From the IMG/VR virus record IMGVR_UViG_3300030333_004579, positions 1-35,658 of that record: a DNA stretch of 35,658 nucleotides; one strand, written 5' to 3'. Origin of the DNA: a virus. Each line of letters opens with the position of its first letter. The first letter of the stretch is position 1. Shown one piece after another: positions 29,501 through 34,166 of this stretch. Made by a program: the position numbers and the translations under genes. Under the pieces are notes generated by a model. That model had not been told where the DNA came from and did no database searches. It saw nothing but the letters and a program-made list of their open reading frames with translations.

Positions 29501-31016
29501 TATCTAATGCTAATGGATTACTAATTCTTTCTAGTATTTCAACAGTATCACCTACTTTTAAATAAGATTTATCAATAGAAGTCTTTAATATTAAAGGATC
29601 TGTGCCATTTGCATTATCAACTATTTGTAGTAATGTTGATGTATTATACTGCCAAGAATTTGCAAGAACTTCTTTACGTGTTTTTGCATTATTTTCAATT
29701 ATTTCACCAACACCTTTAATAAGAATAGTTTCTCCTTCTAATGATAATCTATTATCATCTGATGGAACAAATTTGGATAATACTCCAGTAATTCTTAATT
29801 CAACTTTCTTACTTAAATCTCCATCTTCATATCCAAAGATAATTTCATCAGATCTTAAACTCTGTCCAGATATAATATCTGTAGTAATTGAAGATACACC
29901 CAAGAACTGGTTAATTGTTTTATCAGTATAAACAATATTTGTATTAATTCCAACAATTTCACCATCTATCTCAACACCATCACTTATAATTGTTCCAGAA
30001 GTAGAAAAACCTATTGTTGAATCTACAGTAATAATAGATGAACCAGAAGATACATTACCTATTACTCTAGTTTTTCCTGGAACATCAAACGTTCCTGTAA
30101 CATATTCTTCATCATCATATCCAACAAAAATATCTAAATTATAATATTCTGCAGTACTAACACCAGTAATTCCTGTAAGTTTCTCAACTTCTGATATTGA
30201 TGCAGTGCTTGTACTATCACTAGACTTAGTTATTGTTTGTCCTTCTAATTTTACTGGATCACCACTTAATCTTTCTGCAACTATTCTTTCACGTCTAATA
30301 TATTTTGCTGAAGATGGTTTTACTAGGAAATTTTCAAGATCAATAACTTTTGGATCAACACCATATAATACTTGGAAAAGGATTCTAAATGATTCTTCAG
30401 TACCTTTTGCTTCGTAAAAGCTTCTTGCTTCTTTTATAAAATTATTAACATCTAAATGTGATACAAAATCAACACCTTCCAATCCTGGTGTAAGAGAAAT
30501 CTTAAGTTTTTTATAAAATTCTTGTAAAAATAAGGCACTTAGGTTTTGAATAACAGCATCTTCATCATGACTAGCAGCAGTGGTATCTGAAAATACCAAT
30601 GAACTTGGATCATCACTAGAATGATATGTTGTTATTCCACTAAAACCACGTTCACAACCTGTAAAAGTATTTCCTGCTATTCCAGTATAAGTGATGATTT
30701 CATCACCTATTTTTAAAAGACCGTATTGATCAGGGAAACCTTTTGTACTACTAACAGTAATACTATCATCACCAGCAGTTATACCAACACCTAAAGTTGT
30801 TCTTGCTGTTATTACTTCTGGTGTTAGATTGTCTAATTTTAGATATTGATCTAAATTATCAGTAATATCAATGGGACCGCCACGATATTCTTGTGAAATA
30901 TAATATTGTTTTAGAAAATCAGCAGCTTTCGGGCTTTCAGATAATACAAACTCTGGAAGTTGATTATCAATTATTTGTTGTACTTGAACCCTTTTATCAA
31001 TCCCTGTTGTAATCAT
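17598..31016 (-). CDS. 7: Giant gp7-like baseplate wedge protein with YHYH domain (4472 aa)
   Basis: 4472 aa, one uninterrupted 13.4-kb frame, in T4 gene 7 position between gp6 and gp8. T4 gp7 is 1032 aa and ties wedge proteins to the baseplate centre. Residues about 13-255 are the conserved N-terminal part (LPEFVLSESPKAADFLKQYY, QEFYKKLKISLTPGLEGVDF, EARSFYEAKGTEESFRILFQ). Residues about 1275-1365 hold a YHYH-type domain, with GWAYDGNPIYGPFGY at 1288-1302 and DEHNGRYCVTPEFPNGVYAY some 50 residues later. The rest is mostly beta-rich: three IGxE...RGxxGT modules (near 75-145, 1577-1637, 3118-3205), many GxGY-type repeats, and four LTFTC...YPR units at about 3470-3840. Around 3960-4060 is a segment with INPLN/LIFVNGVLQVPGESYTFGG style seen in phage appendages. 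The gp7 call rests on synteny and the N-terminus. AAGGA precedes the ATG. Confidence 0.85.
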   Translation of the reverse strand: MITTGIDKRVQVQQIIDNQLPEFVLSESPKAADFLKQYYISQEYRGGPIDITDNLDQYLKLDNLTPEVITARTTLGVGITAGDDSITVSSTKGFPDQYGLLKIGDEIITYTGIAGNTFTGCERGFSGITTYHSSDDPSSLVFSDTTAASHDEDAVIQNLSALFLQEFYKKLKISLTPGLEGVDFVSHLDVNNFIKEARSFYEAKGTEESFRILFQVLYGVDPKVIDLENFLVKPSSAKYIRRERIVAERLSGDPVKLEGQTITKSSDSTSTASISEVEKLTGITGVSTAEYYNLDIFVGYDDEEYVTGTFDVPGKTRVIGNVSSGSSIITVDSTIGFSTSGTIISDGVEIDGEIVGINTNIVYTDKTINQFLGVSSITTDIISGQSLRSDEIIFGYEDGDLSKKVELRITGVLSKFVPSDDNRLSLEGETILIKGVGEIIENNAKTRKEVLANSWQYNTSTLLQIVDNANGTDPLILKTSIDKSYLKVGDTVEILERISNPLALDKQKVFITNRRVLSVTPSQNKVVIENPQSFESGKDYDLRKIITKSSSSGVEIDYGNNVLASDIQNVYNESHESLYVATNSLPSFTIENEIFKSSISSATANTTIQGYNSTTRKYSIISFTGDVPFVTGDAVQYTPGTTPLTGLREGVYYIKNVGNNQIKLYLSASFVETDGFEEFTIPTVTSSHTFTLLKHYNKKLQSQKLLKKFSIDVNLNSTKKVKTIPGPVGMLINGVEIENNRSSDIIYYGELENCSVISKGTNYDVVNPPKIDVATSIGVTALIQPVISGTLSEIQVDPQNFDIEDVLTIKVVGGNSDETVLRPVIKKRNRELEFDARIITQGGGVDTVSETITFKENHNLKSGEPLIYNRNTYPALGIGTYQGSNNPFNPGNDELVDGATYYPQVLGISSVFLYRTESDYNAGINTIGYTAVTGKNVGTHKFRLKYAKNTLNSVAIIQAGGTFENRSVFVKPEKISTIDSIINFKNHGFSEGEKIVYGGGSSVNIVGLGTTVQYKVLKQNDDSFRLANAGVAGTDNTDYIEKNYVQFTSSGTGYQEFKYPNIEIESEIRYSVDTSDKIVLTPVIRGHLTDVLLYEEGTSYGSDTVINYENKPEITIKNGVGRRDKDIKPALVPIIIDSKISKVRIDDGGGEYYSTPDLEVVGDGLSARIRPIIDKDPTSTNYLRIIDTVILNGGTGFTTSNTQIKVIPAGKNAIIDSNVRKLPLNNIQTQSPYSKKYPGTLLQESEYGLRYSVVGYSTQIGKSYFESSSPEITNIFRDFEGGHSPIIGWAYDGNPIYGPFGYSDPFDTSSVKILSPSYTLDASKVSNRPGITTYPAGFFADDYSYDASGDLDEHNGRYCVTPEFPNGVYAYFAGISSTGNMEPKFPYFIGRTYRSEPKTLDKESLINQNFDFNNSELVRNTFPYKSADKFTKTFFIESDDIVSQSAVISAVTQGDVESLEIVKSGDNYKVGDVLTFDDTGTNGNGLSATVESIDGPALSTIETTYNEYSEIKFTWKDSKKVIAHFDTPHQFEVGDKVEVSGLTTDIQSLQGTHSIGIATESTILYQEVAANATAGIITDIYVGSTSLISVGSSIGIGTESLAVINKFDDRKVLRVRRGVVGTAHTLSTEVKLNPTQFILPVETDNFESKIDDVVYFNPKQALGIGTDGDTGIGYTAWVSVGETARNVSIPAQSIYLPNHPFKTGQKVTFTKPAGKANIGVSDDGTNPLGFSIPLSGNSQDVFVINKSDDFIGIVTDIDNIGLNTETTNASPGGLYFLSNADYDFEYKFESNFEQVTGTIETISALVSVSTNHNLIANDVINLSVNANEAVGVGTSSSVIVKYNSSINKLLINPKTFGKVGVNVGTNIITLNGHDTKTGDKVYYSPTYSSISGLETGGYFVYRVDDNNIKLANTYHNVVNYPPKVINLVGVGSTFVGEISLINPNIPVIRNNDLVFDVSDSSLEGYDFNLYYDSKFENQFVSTGSTDLISVSGVGTVGVTTTATVTLKYYQDNPSSLFYNIEKTGFISTSDVSVKNGSKISYHTSDYTGEYSITGVGDTTFSILLDKKPESLIYDNGDTDVLRYTTKSKSTRGPVASIKVDFGGVGYKQMPKFVSIASTQGQNAVILPRSTKANKIEDVNITNIGFEYPSDKTLRATAKLSPVISLSDYGAIEPPIEIVDGGRGYQSAPKLVVVDEISREVNETGNLTAEVSQSTQAVDSVRVVSPPKGLNVPRIYAVDNTNSISITRVTSGSTVVTDNATGIVTFTLETPVLGFTTDPFIPNDKAFVEQVEFEEAFGGNSFNSPDNGYKFFPVVDTWVTKPGLTKNPFQMEISILDIANNPGLAKTVQTFGQVVNENRYPRFNITQKSSVFSEGETILVKFPKDNADGFEFRDVGLKLDKIANDYIKLSGKYDLKKGDRIKGVFSGSIATIGSLYDNTGKFTVDYSSDTNKGWYSDTGKLNEDYQVLPDNDYYQNLSYTIQSPIEYQELSSHVNNLLHTSGLKNFADTGISSSTSSGLSTAADATTITRDLFSENRVDIIKAFDLVTDSAPLSNPLRSKYIRFETKELVDYFKCSTNRVLTVDDIVSLFRNATNNVKKDGTLPLTESFGRFLIQSKNPTTKKIQLTELLTTIDFTNEDVYTIQKGDIFETNPLLDIIGDKEPTTSYQLLLTPSDIYSDDIDIKIFQTELGASTGIGTTSFGFVSLTSINQNVSAATTSTIISSGIGTIDSFFTTVELNDTFSNENKIVELYVTHDGTNSYISSYDFDTNTTNAIGSITSKIESGVLSVNYENDRSNEVSVKSHVVGFGTTAAGIGTYRFKTSAQNDGQENTLRLQSSYNRVSAASTILEFSKTDVTSSKSIIRVSVGNTSAIHQVLMAHDESNVYYQQYPFVSIGTTTGIGTFSSQLNGSDFELVFHPDSVFTGGDDIQVQTYSEVFNSELDLINLAPDLQYGSGLEIDSLSLLQYDSINGTRTNRNEFKLTHNEDPIFGNYFNPSDVVDLATGTFNIPNNFFYNDEKLLYTPGSSIDGIGTGRLLMSNGNPLPEEVYVKASGTNSDSFQLSTTKAGAAVTFIGLGTGNYHLLEMSKKNEKSLITLDGMVQSPLAYTPITETITNNVAGQVGISTTLISVSGISSIILNDVLKIDNEYMKVTNIGVGTTSVGPITENGTLNILEVERGFVGTSASTHADNTTLRLYRGAYNIVGDSIYFTEPPSGVDQGLKASSNRDSGRATFSGRVYLRQDYSTNAVFDDISGEFTGIGQTFTVKVGGANTAGIVTGSTFVALNGLFQSPTTENNQLNNYDFTKEVSGITSFVFSGITSTNGNLIVVDNDPNQNQLPRGGQIISIGSSGGLGIAPLVGASVTAVTNSVGNITSVGIGSTDYHGSGYTLNGNISIGITDVAYTHRFVSAGVNSITVNPNGIGAYSTFTPTDATFKSDSGELTLIKSSHGLITADTYTATTGTYYNGTVGILTVKLSATPSPALANGQIVRISNESLTFTCKEDNDATQHLYPRVSDPIAGRYVPISNVTGGDTFEINVLKIAGAPSSNVSTHTFVSGITNGISRSANTVGIATTSMAFRCSSDYYKSIQYYPRSTDEANGAWLSIKSATDDSITVGVGSAGGGGTGAVITATVVQGNIHTYVSGLSSSLLMDGTTYFSPYSIGGLGNAYDPVSGIMTVTTTTPHGLSAAGLQTATAAVYNPHVGIMTITTNGSHGYNTGDYVKIAENSLTFTCAKDNNDSTHTYPRATDPIFNKWVQITKKTATQFSIQVLDSVPSTNTTDHTFVSGTTSGILKANNTVGIGTSAFTFTCTQDSNVSLHSYPRKDKQNPGSDPAYNTTLGVESVGTTTSFTLNVGKSPAGSGGALKFSISSAGKGYVNPRILPPAPAYENLDVLGISRLGIGLTTDTGTSLQMDINPSPSSTTGIGSISNEVNSFDIKREGFGFKRGDVFTPIGIVTDRYFSSLLTPLEFTVNNVFTDAFASWNVGEFDYIDSIKDLQDGFRTRFPLNYNDQLVSFQKDDAVEMDIQALLLIFVNGVLQVPGESYTFGGGTTFAFTEPPDVDDTVVIFFYKGTNNVDVTYIDVDETIKVGDQVQIFGDGTKTNQEKRTISGITTSDTVETNLYYGKGIDAVNPKPLTWIKQKIDKTINGEVISKVRPSIEPLVFPNARIIADFTTTDNEMFVDTVELFDYEGSGNMDVIVLDESETLSGAAFTATISGGSVNAISIASSGSGFSTTTVPLTISPPRTKIQVGVATTATATATISGGNITSITITNPGLGYTVAPHVIAPAPVIPSETVAGITQGNIDGFSGIVTGITTAFGSGGTGTLALKFFLNKSSGDFTELQNGYPIYVYDTNIGTGVTSIYATGNDSVVGIGTTFIDNIYYVSSINRTGLNADFIANVDSNSSIIGIGTTGEGSGKFSWGRLSGFSRSATPISIGVTSKTINAGLSTFPRIQRRNIGIRKSGGINKST
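18160..18370 (-). repeat. GxGY-type repeats near the C-terminus of the gp7-like giant
   Basis: Two adjacent units at residues about 4220-4290: NAISIASSGSGFSTTTVPL and ITSITITNPGLGYTVAPHVI. The second closely resembles the gp14 unit with GAGYTVAPTI, sharing GYTVAP exactly. Further units in the same protein are near residues 1145, 2100, 2180 and 3865. Confidence 0.75.
19500..20560 (-). repeat. Four LTFTC...YPR repeat units in the gp7-like giant
   Basis: Residues about 3485-3840. Unit cores are LTFTCKEDNDATQHLYPR, MAFRCSSDYYKSIQYYPR, LTFTCAKDNNDSTHTYPR and FTFTCTQDSNVSLHSYPR. They alternate with ...HTFVSG(I/T)TxGI segments, so the array looks like two copies of a two-unit block of roughly 230 residues. 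The second unit has lost the first Thr and the His. Each core keeps one Cys and a Tyr-Pro-Arg. Confidence 0.85.
27070..27190 (-). other. YHYH-type domain core within the gp7-like protein
   Basis: Encodes GWAYDGNPIYGPFGY at residues about 1288-1302, the signature of YHYH domains, also found in secreted and membrane proteins of bacteria and in cyanophage baseplate proteins. The partner motif with His and Tyr (EHNGRYCVTPEFPNGVYAY) is at about 1340-1362. The function of the domain is not established to my knowledge; a role in surface binding is speculation. Confidence 0.8.
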
Positions 31017-31017
31017 A

Positions 31018-33021
31018 TTACGTCCTTATTAATTCTCCGTTGTTATAACTTGAAGTAACTTTATATCCGACACCAGATATTTGTTCCCCTGAAGTAATAG
31101 TGTCTTTAACCATATTTATTGCACTATCACCGATGCTAAATTTTAGGTATAAATCCTGATAACCTATAACATCATTTGATTCTGGGAATGCCTGAACCTC
31201 AATTATATTGTTAGGTTTATCAGTTTCTGTTATATTAATTGTAGTAAGAATAATTTCACCCTTAATATAATCAACAGTTCCTGCATCTTCAATAATTATT
31301 ATTTTAGAACCATCAACTACATCTTTTCTTATAATTTGCACAACACCTGTTTTTTTATCAGCATTAGGAGTATCTGATAGATATACAGTTTCAGAAGTTC
31401 CTTGAATTTTGAATCCTGTACTTTTAATATTTAAACCACCTGGTTTTACATTAAATTGATTACCAAAACATAATTCATATTGTGCAAATCGATTAACTAA
31501 AGCATTTAAGTTTCTTCTAATTTTAACTCTGGTAATATTAGATGTTATTGCATCATCTATATTATCAATTACACTTAAAACTTTACTATATCTAAATCTA
31601 CCACCAAATTTATTAATATCGAGAGAATTTGCATATGTAGTAAGTCCTTCAACAACAGTTGCTCTTAATCCAGGAACATCTGTTACCTTAGCAGTATTAT
31701 AATAAGTGTAATTTTCCAATTCAATATAAAGTACTTTCAAATCAAGGATTTTTTGATTAATTCCAGTCAAAGAATAATTTTTTAAATCAGAAAGTATCTG
31801 TTGTTTATCAAAATCAGAGACAAAATCACCATTTTTAGGCTTAATTGTAAGAAAAACGGTACCAAATTGAGGTGGATCCATTTCTTCACCACCAACTACT
31901 GATACACTTTCAGTATTTGGGTAAATTGTTTGTATAATTGACTCATAATCCCTTGCTGTAACTGCTCTATATTGCGATGAATACAGTCTAGGAGCGAAGT
32001 ATTTAATAGAGTTGATTGATTCTATATCTCCACCATTACTAGCACGTTGAAGCGTTGTTATAGTGGAAGTATTTGGTGTTATTGATTGTCTTTCCGATAC
32101 TCCTGAATTTGTTACTTCTTTTTGAACAGTACCTGCAAATGAAAATATATTTTCAGTTCCTGCATTTCCACCAGGTCCATTACCTTCTACACCATCAGTA
32201 ACAATATACTGAACAGTTATTTTTGTTTCATTTGGTAACTTTTTACCAAAAATACCATCACCAAATAGAAGTTCCCATTTTTCATCTTGAACTTCTTGAA
32301 GCAAATATATCTCAGAATCTTTGTTTATATTAAGAATATTATCTACTTTAGTATATAATACTCCCTTTCCTAAATTAAGACTTCTATAATCTCCACCACT
32401 TGTTGGTATATTTGCATATACAACCAAAGTTGATGTATCAATATCGGGATTATCTAAGATAAATCGTTGATCTAAAGAACCATCAACAGTAAATGTTTTA
32501 GTTAGATAAGTACCTTGATATACTGTTATTGGATAATTTACTACTCCTATAGTATTTTCAACTTTAATACCGCTAATTTCTATATCTTGGGGAATAGAAA
32601 AGGTATATGTAGTATCTTCTTGCACACCAGTACATACTAAACCTTCTTTCAAATAAAGCGACCTATAAGGTACGTATGGATTATTAGGATCTGCTGAATT
32701 TGGATCTATTAAATTTTCCCCACTTAAATTTAACTGTATTTCTGCTTTTGCAGCAGTTTTGGAGCGTGGTACATAACCTATATTTCTTGCTAACGAAACA
32801 ACGTTTTCTCTGACAGTTGCTGAATCTAAGAAAGACTCATTAACTACCATATTGGAGTTAAATGCTGTAATGTAAGTATTATACGCTAGAGTATCAATTA
32901 AGACGGAAAAATTGGAACCTTCGAAGTCAAAATCGGTAAAATTCGAGTTTGCACGAAGATAATCCTTAATAGATGTCTTTATTTGATCAAAATCTAGGTT
33001 TGTAAATTTAGTAAAAGGCAT
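31018..33021 (-). CDS. 6: Baseplate wedge protein gp6
   Basis: 667 aa, nearly the length of T4 gp6 (660). gp6 dimers form the continuous ring that links baseplate wedges. The N-terminus (FTNLDFDQIKTSIKDYLRAN, then FTDFDFEGSNFSVLIDTLAY, NMVVNESFLDSATVRENVVS) is a clear gp6/Baseplate_J-type start, and the central part retains YKAVTARDYE-like YRAVTARDYESIIQTIYPN with a following SVVGGEEMDPP. The gene follows gp25 by one base and precedes the gp7-like gene by one base (TAATATG), giving the 25-6-7 order of T4. No unusual insertion is evident, in contrast with gp8, gp14 and gp15. Confidence 0.96.
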   Translation of the reverse strand: MPFTKFTNLDFDQIKTSIKDYLRANSNFTDFDFEGSNFSVLIDTLAYNTYITAFNSNMVVNESFLDSATVRENVVSLARNIGYVPRSKTAAKAEIQLNLSGENLIDPNSADPNNPYVPYRSLYLKEGLVCTGVQEDTTYTFSIPQDIEISGIKVENTIGVVNYPITVYQGTYLTKTFTVDGSLDQRFILDNPDIDTSTLVVYANIPTSGGDYRSLNLGKGVLYTKVDNILNINKDSEIYLLQEVQDEKWELLFGDGIFGKKLPNETKITVQYIVTDGVEGNGPGGNAGTENIFSFAGTVQKEVTNSGVSERQSITPNTSTITTLQRASNGGDIESINSIKYFAPRLYSSQYRAVTARDYESIIQTIYPNTESVSVVGGEEMDPPQFGTVFLTIKPKNGDFVSDFDKQQILSDLKNYSLTGINQKILDLKVLYIELENYTYYNTAKVTDVPGLRATVVEGLTTYANSLDINKFGGRFRYSKVLSVIDNIDDAITSNITRVKIRRNLNALVNRFAQYELCFGNQFNVKPGGLNIKSTGFKIQGTSETVYLSDTPNADKKTGVVQIIRKDVVDGSKIIIIEDAGTVDYIKGEIILTTINITETDKPNNIIEVQAFPESNDVIGYQDLYLKFSIGDSAINMVKDTITSGEQISGVGYKVTSSYNNGELIRT
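31023..31027 (-). promoter_or_regulatory. Shine-Dalgarno AAGGA for the gp7-like giant gene
   Basis: AAGGA lies six bases before the ATG at 31016, inside the last codons of gp6. It supports this start for the 4472-aa protein and suggests translational re-initiation after gp6. Confidence 0.65.
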
Positions 33022-33022
33022 A

Positions 33023-33421
33023 TTATCTAGTGGCTTCTAATATGAATTGAAATGCTTGGGTAGGAAACTCTTGTCCGATGATGTCAAAGTATATATTTAC
33101 TTCAAATTCATTGTCATCAGGTCTAGGAAAGACTTCAATGTTTAAATTTTCAACTCTAGGTTCAAAATTGTCTATTGTAGTCTGTATTTGCCTCTCTATA
33201 ACCGATGCAGTACCAAAATCAACGAAATCAAACAAGCTACCTCGTACATCAGTACCTAAAATAGGGTTAAAAAACCTTTCTCTAGGGATAGTTTGGACTA
33301 AATTCCTTACAGATCGCTTAATTGCGTTCTCATTCTTAATTATTGTAAGGTCTTTTGTTACTGGGTGAGCATTAAAGGATAGACTAATATCTTTAAATGA
33401 TCTAGATACCCTTGTTTTCAT
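33023..33421 (-). CDS. 25: Baseplate wedge protein gp25
   Basis: 132 aa, matching T4 gp25 (132 aa). gp25 links the wedge core to the sheath and helps start sheath contraction. The family features are present: RSVRNLVQTIPRERFFNPIL followed by G-x-x-V-R-G-S-L-F-D, then IERQIQTTIDNFEPRVENL with the conserved EPR at residues 87-89, and a C-terminal DIIGQEFPTQAFQFILEAT. It is the first gene after the terminator and the late promoter at 33467-33474, 46 bp upstream, and it opens the sub-operon gp25-gp6-gp7. The ATG at 33421 has no clear Shine-Dalgarno sequence. Confidence 0.97.
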   Translation of the reverse strand: MKTRVSRSFKDISLSFNAHPVTKDLTIIKNENAIKRSVRNLVQTIPRERFFNPILGTDVRGSLFDFVDFGTASVIERQIQTTIDNFEPRVENLNIEVFPRPDDNEFEVNIYFDIIGQEFPTQAFQFILEATR

Positions 33422-33466
33422 TCATTTTAAGCAGTTTTTCTAGGTTTATTTATACTCATTTTATCC

Positions 33467-33474
33467 AAATATGT
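33467..33474 (-). promoter_or_regulatory. T4-type late promoter (TATAAATA)
   Basis: Exact TATAAATA on the minus strand, 45 bp before the gp25 ATG and just downstream of the terminator at 33484-33511. Terminator followed by late promoter marks the start of the structural operon. No sigma-70 -35 element is needed or visible. Confidence 0.8.
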
Positions 33475-33483
33475 ATCAGACAT

Positions 33484-33511
33484 AAAAAAACGCCCCAAAA
33501 GGGACGTTTAA
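33484..33511 (-). terminator. Rho-independent terminator after the 48-aa gene
   Basis: On the minus strand AACGTCCC-TTTT-GGGGCGTT forms an 8-bp GC-rich stem (one T-G wobble) with a four-base loop, followed by a run of seven T. It begins three bases after the stop of the 48-aa gene. It is the clearest hairpin terminator in the window and separates the accessory block from the late structural operon. Confidence 0.92.
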
Positions 33512-33513
33512 CG

Positions 33514-33660
33514 TTATTTTCCTTGTCCTCTGTACCTTTTACGAGCCGAGTTACGGGATGTAGCAGAGTATTTTGAGTGTTTTCCGTTCCCTTGACGAGA
33601 TTTTTTCGGAATTGCCTCTACAAACATGTCTCCACTGAGACTTTTTTTCATTTTTGCCAT
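33514..33660 (-). CDS. Very basic 48-aa conserved small protein
   Basis: A 48-aa gene from ATG 33660 to TAA 33514. The sequence starts MAKMKKSLSGDMFVEAIPKK and ends with an Arg/Lys/Ser/Gly-rich tail (SARKRYRGQGK). About a third of residues are Lys or Arg and acidic residues are rare, so it would bind nucleic acid or an acidic partner. I recall near-identical short proteins beside gp25 in cyanomyoviruses, with no assigned function. It lies six bases after the 108-aa gene and is followed at once by the strong terminator, which supports it as a real gene ending a transcription unit. No other domain is visible. Confidence 0.85.
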   Translation of the reverse strand: MAKMKKSLSGDMFVEAIPKKSRQGNGKHSKYSATSRNSARKRYRGQGK

Positions 33661-33666
33661 AATTTT

Positions 33667-33993
33667 TTACCAAGGGGTACCATTTTGAATTTTGTTATGC
33701 TCCATTTGTCTAGATAAATCACCTTCTACCTTTTGTTTATAGTTTAAATTTGGCATAAGTTGTTGTGTTGCCCATTGATCATGAACCCAACCAATAACTT
33801 GTGATTCTGTAAGGTCATTAAATGGAATTAAAGTGCCTGAAGGACGTTTTAGTATACAATCTTCAACAACTTGTCCTATTATTGATGCATCAGAGTCATC
33901 TACAGCATTAGCTTCAATTCTAACATTGTAGACATACCCATCCGAGGCTTCTCGCTGCATATCTCTTATTTTCCATGTAGTAGTATAAGCCAT
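33667..33993 (-). CDS. Conserved phage protein (108 aa, DUF7936-like), unknown function
   Basis: 108 aa from ATG 33993. The start MAYTTTWKIRDMQREASDGY followed by VYNVRIEANAVD, the LIPFNDLTESQVIGWVHDQW segment and the C-terminal GTPW resemble a widespread small phage protein family (DUF7936 as I recall it). Seen: beta-strand-like N-terminal half, helical middle around ESQVIGWVHD, no signal peptide, no Cys motif apart from one Cys. Function is not known; it commonly sits near structural genes or fibres in marine phages. It lies two bases after the 56-aa gene and six before the 48-aa gene, so all three are likely co-transcribed. Confidence 0.82.
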   Translation of the reverse strand: MAYTTTWKIRDMQREASDGYVYNVRIEANAVDDSDASIIGQVVEDCILKRPSGTLIPFNDLTESQVIGWVHDQWATQQLMPNLNYKQKVEGDLSRQMEHNKIQNGTPW

Positions 33994-33995
33994 TT

Positions 33996-34166
33996 TTAGT
34001 CTTTTAACATGATTGTTCGTAAATCCTCAGGGTGAGGTATACCATTTATATAGAAATCTTGAGATAATTCCTCTAATTTATCGAAGTATTCATCTTCTGT
34101 AAGGTTTTCATAAAGAAGTTTTTCCTTACAGAAGATACTATACCTATATGACTCTTGTTTTTTCAT
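33996..34166 (-). CDS. Small 56-aa conserved protein, unknown
   Basis: ATG at 34166, TAA at 33996, 56 aa, overlapping the last 23 bases of the glycosyltransferase-like gene in another frame. The sequence starts MKKQESYRYSIFCKEKLLYE and continues NLTEDEYFDKLEELSQDFY, ending PHPEDLRTIMLKD. The IFCKEKLLYENLTEDEYFD part resembles a family of small cyanophage proteins of the style 'IFCKDKLLxENLTEEEYF'. The same layout is seen in the partial protein at 35492-35658 (YLQEQCLFKDLNEEEFD), so they may be paralogues. Function unknown. Its coding density fills what would otherwise be a 150-bp gap. Confidence 0.8.
   Translation of the reverse strand: MKKQESYRYSIFCKEKLLYENLTEDEYFDKLEELSQDFYINGIPHPEDLRTIMLKD

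Noticed and set aside
17598-31016. Possibility that the 13.4-kb frame is an assembly fusion of several genes
   Set aside because: The frame is continuous, composition is uniform, repeated modules are spread along it, and there are no internal ribosome sites or promoters at a candidate boundary that I could see. Kept as one gene.
33484-33511. Reading the hairpin as a bidirectional terminator or plus-strand operator
   Set aside because: The T-run is only on the minus-strand side and no plus-strand gene is present, so a minus-strand terminator explains it fully.
34043-34050. TATAAATG, one base off the late box, inside the 56-aa gene
   Set aside because: Seven of eight bases match, but it is in coding sequence about 50 bp before the 108-aa gene. 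The unit already has a consensus sigma-70 promoter, and one mismatch is expected by chance in AT-rich DNA.
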